Below are positions 14,523 to 15,497 of a stretch of DNA of 15,497 nucleotides, piece after piece. Numbering within the stretch: the first letter of the stretch is position 1; each line of letters starts with the position of its first letter. The notes under the pieces were generated by a model. The model was not told the origin of the DNA. It made no database searches and saw nothing but the letters and a program-made list of their open reading frames with translations. This DNA comes from Verrucomicrobiales bacterium (lineage in GTDB: Bacteria; Verrucomicrobiota; Verrucomicrobiia; Verrucomicrobiales; DEV007), in assembly GCA_023253615.1 (NCBI GenBank), contig JALRFZ010000577.1:1-15497 (forward strand), given 5' to 3'. The position numbers were made by a program, and so were the translations under genes.

Positions 14523-15497
14523 GTGGACCGGAACACACAGCTCGACCGCCTCGGGGATTCCGGTGAAATCTGGGATGTGATCGTGATCGGTGGCGGAGCG
14601 ACGGGCCTGGCGACCGCGCTCGATGCGGCGACGCGGGGCTATCGTACCGTCTTGCTCGAGCAGGCGGATTTCGCGGAAGGAACCTCCTCGAAAAGTACGA
14701 AGCTCATCCATGGGGGCGTGCGTTATCTGCGCAACGGCGAGATCGGGTTGGTGCGCGAGTCGCTGCGGGAGCGGGGCCGGCTCTTGAAAAACGCGGCGGG
14801 TCTGGTGGAGCCGCTGCCTTTCGTGGTGCCGGCCTACCGGTGGTATGAGCGGTTTTTCCACGGCACGGGACTCACGATCTATGACGGCCTCGCGGGCGAT
14901 CTGGGGATCGGCCGGACGGAGCATCCCGGAGCGGCGGAGACGAAGCGTCGCGTCCCGAATCTCCGGCGGAAGGGTTTGCACGGAGGCACGCTCTACTGGG
15001 ACGCGCAGTTCGACGATGCGGCCCTGGCGCTGGCGATGGCCCGCACGGCGGTGGCACAGGGGGCGGTGGTTTTGAATCATGTCAGGGTGACGGGCCTCGT
15101 CAAGGAGCAGGGCCGCGTCGCCGGGGTGGAGGCGAAAACCCGTTTCAAGGGGAGGGAGCTGGCGCTCAGGAGCCGGGTGGTGGTGAACGCGACGGGGGTC
15201 TTCACCGACGAGATCCGGCGGCTCGATGAACCGGAGGCGGAGGAGTCGGTGCGACCGAGCCAGGGTATCCATCTCGTGCTCGACAAGCGGTTCCTGGGCG
15301 GCGGCACGGCGGTGATGATTCCGAAGACCGAGGATGGCCGCGTCCTTTTCCTGATCCCGTGGAAAGATCGTCTCCTCCTCGGCACGACGGACACGGAGGG
15401 AGTGGAGGTGGCGCTGCATCCGCGTCCGCTCGCCGAAGAGATCGATTATTTGATACGCCACGCGGGATGGTATCTGGATGAAAAGCCGACGCACGAC
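14523..15497 (+). CDS. glpD: FAD-dependent glycerol-3-phosphate dehydrogenase, 3' end missing
   Basis: Membrane-associated flavoenzyme that oxidises glycerol-3-phosphate to dihydroxyacetone phosphate and passes electrons to quinone, here plausibly menaquinone. The 325 codons in view carry the FAD Rossmann motif VIGGGATGLATALDAATRG (21-39), LLEQADFAEGTSSKSTKLIH (44-63), GGVRYLRNGE (64-73), and the family segments VVVNATGVFTDEI, RPSQGIHLVL and LFLIPWKDRLLLGTTDTE. The usual length is above 500 residues, so the C-terminal part lies beyond the window. GTG 14523 is the only reasonable start: no in-frame ATG lies between the DUF5069 stop and the FAD motif, and there is no strong ribosome site. Confidence 0.93.
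   Translation, partial: MDRNTQLDRLGDSGEIWDVIVIGGGATGLATALDAATRGYRTVLLEQADFAEGTSSKSTKLIHGGVRYLRNGEIGLVRESLRERGRLLKNAAGLVEPLPFVVPAYRWYERFFHGTGLTIYDGLAGDLGIGRTEHPGAAETKRRVPNLRRKGLHGGTLYWDAQFDDAALALAMARTAVAQGAVVLNHVRVTGLVKEQGRVAGVEAKTRFKGRELALRSRVVVNATGVFTDEIRRLDEPEAEESVRPSQGIHLVLDKRFLGGGTAVMIPKTEDGRVLFLIPWKDRLLLGTTDTEGVEVALHPRPLAEEIDYLIRHAGWYLDEKPTHD

Overview
This 15.5 kb window looks like chromosomal DNA from a high-GC, Gram-negative-type bacterium, most likely in the Verrucomicrobiota or the wider PVC group. That assignment is inferred. It rests on the MenD/H/B/A/C/E gene set, a DUF5069 protein, a large secreted FG-GAP protein fused to a sialidase-like domain, and repeat types I associate with these genomes. 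No 16S rRNA or other decisive marker is present, and I saw no tRNA, rRNA or CRISPR array. No gene-free stretch exceeds 300 bases; the longest is about 195 bases, between menB and menA, and it is filled by a repeat element.

Positions 1-6325, plus strand: a compact menaquinone operon, menD-menH-menB-menA-menC-menE. It encodes five consecutive steps from isochorismate to DHNA-CoA (MenD, MenH, MenC, MenE, MenB) plus the membrane prenyltransferase MenA. The menD/menH, menA/menC and menC/menE pairs overlap, which suggests translational coupling. menF, the DHNA-CoA thioesterase and the final methyltransferase are not in the window; menF may lie upstream of the left edge. Two foreign-looking repeats sit in this operon. 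One is a twin-hairpin palindrome carried in frame inside menD. The other is a 137-bp MITE-like element with AGTAAAAGGTAAAA arms between menB and menA.

Positions 6356-12013, minus strand: a different gene set. In transcription order it holds a 993-residue exported FG-GAP propeller/sialidase-like fusion, an AbrB-type antitoxin with a PIN toxin (VapBC-like), a DapA/NanA-superfamily aldolase or lyase, and an exported di-heme cytochrome c. The aldolase has Leu where true DapA has Arg, so a sugar-acid substrate is more likely than lysine synthesis.

Positions 12062-13200, plus strand: a lower-GC two-gene module. An unrecognised helical protein of 187 residues overlaps by ATGA a nucleotidyltransferase-like gene that carries one in-frame TAG in otherwise intact sequence. 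This is the least explained part of the window and a candidate two-gene toxin-antitoxin-like or defence-like unit.

Positions 13219-15497: a GntR/FCD regulator on the minus strand, divergent from a DUF5069 gene and the start of an FAD-dependent glycerol-3-phosphate dehydrogenase (glpD), which runs off the right edge.
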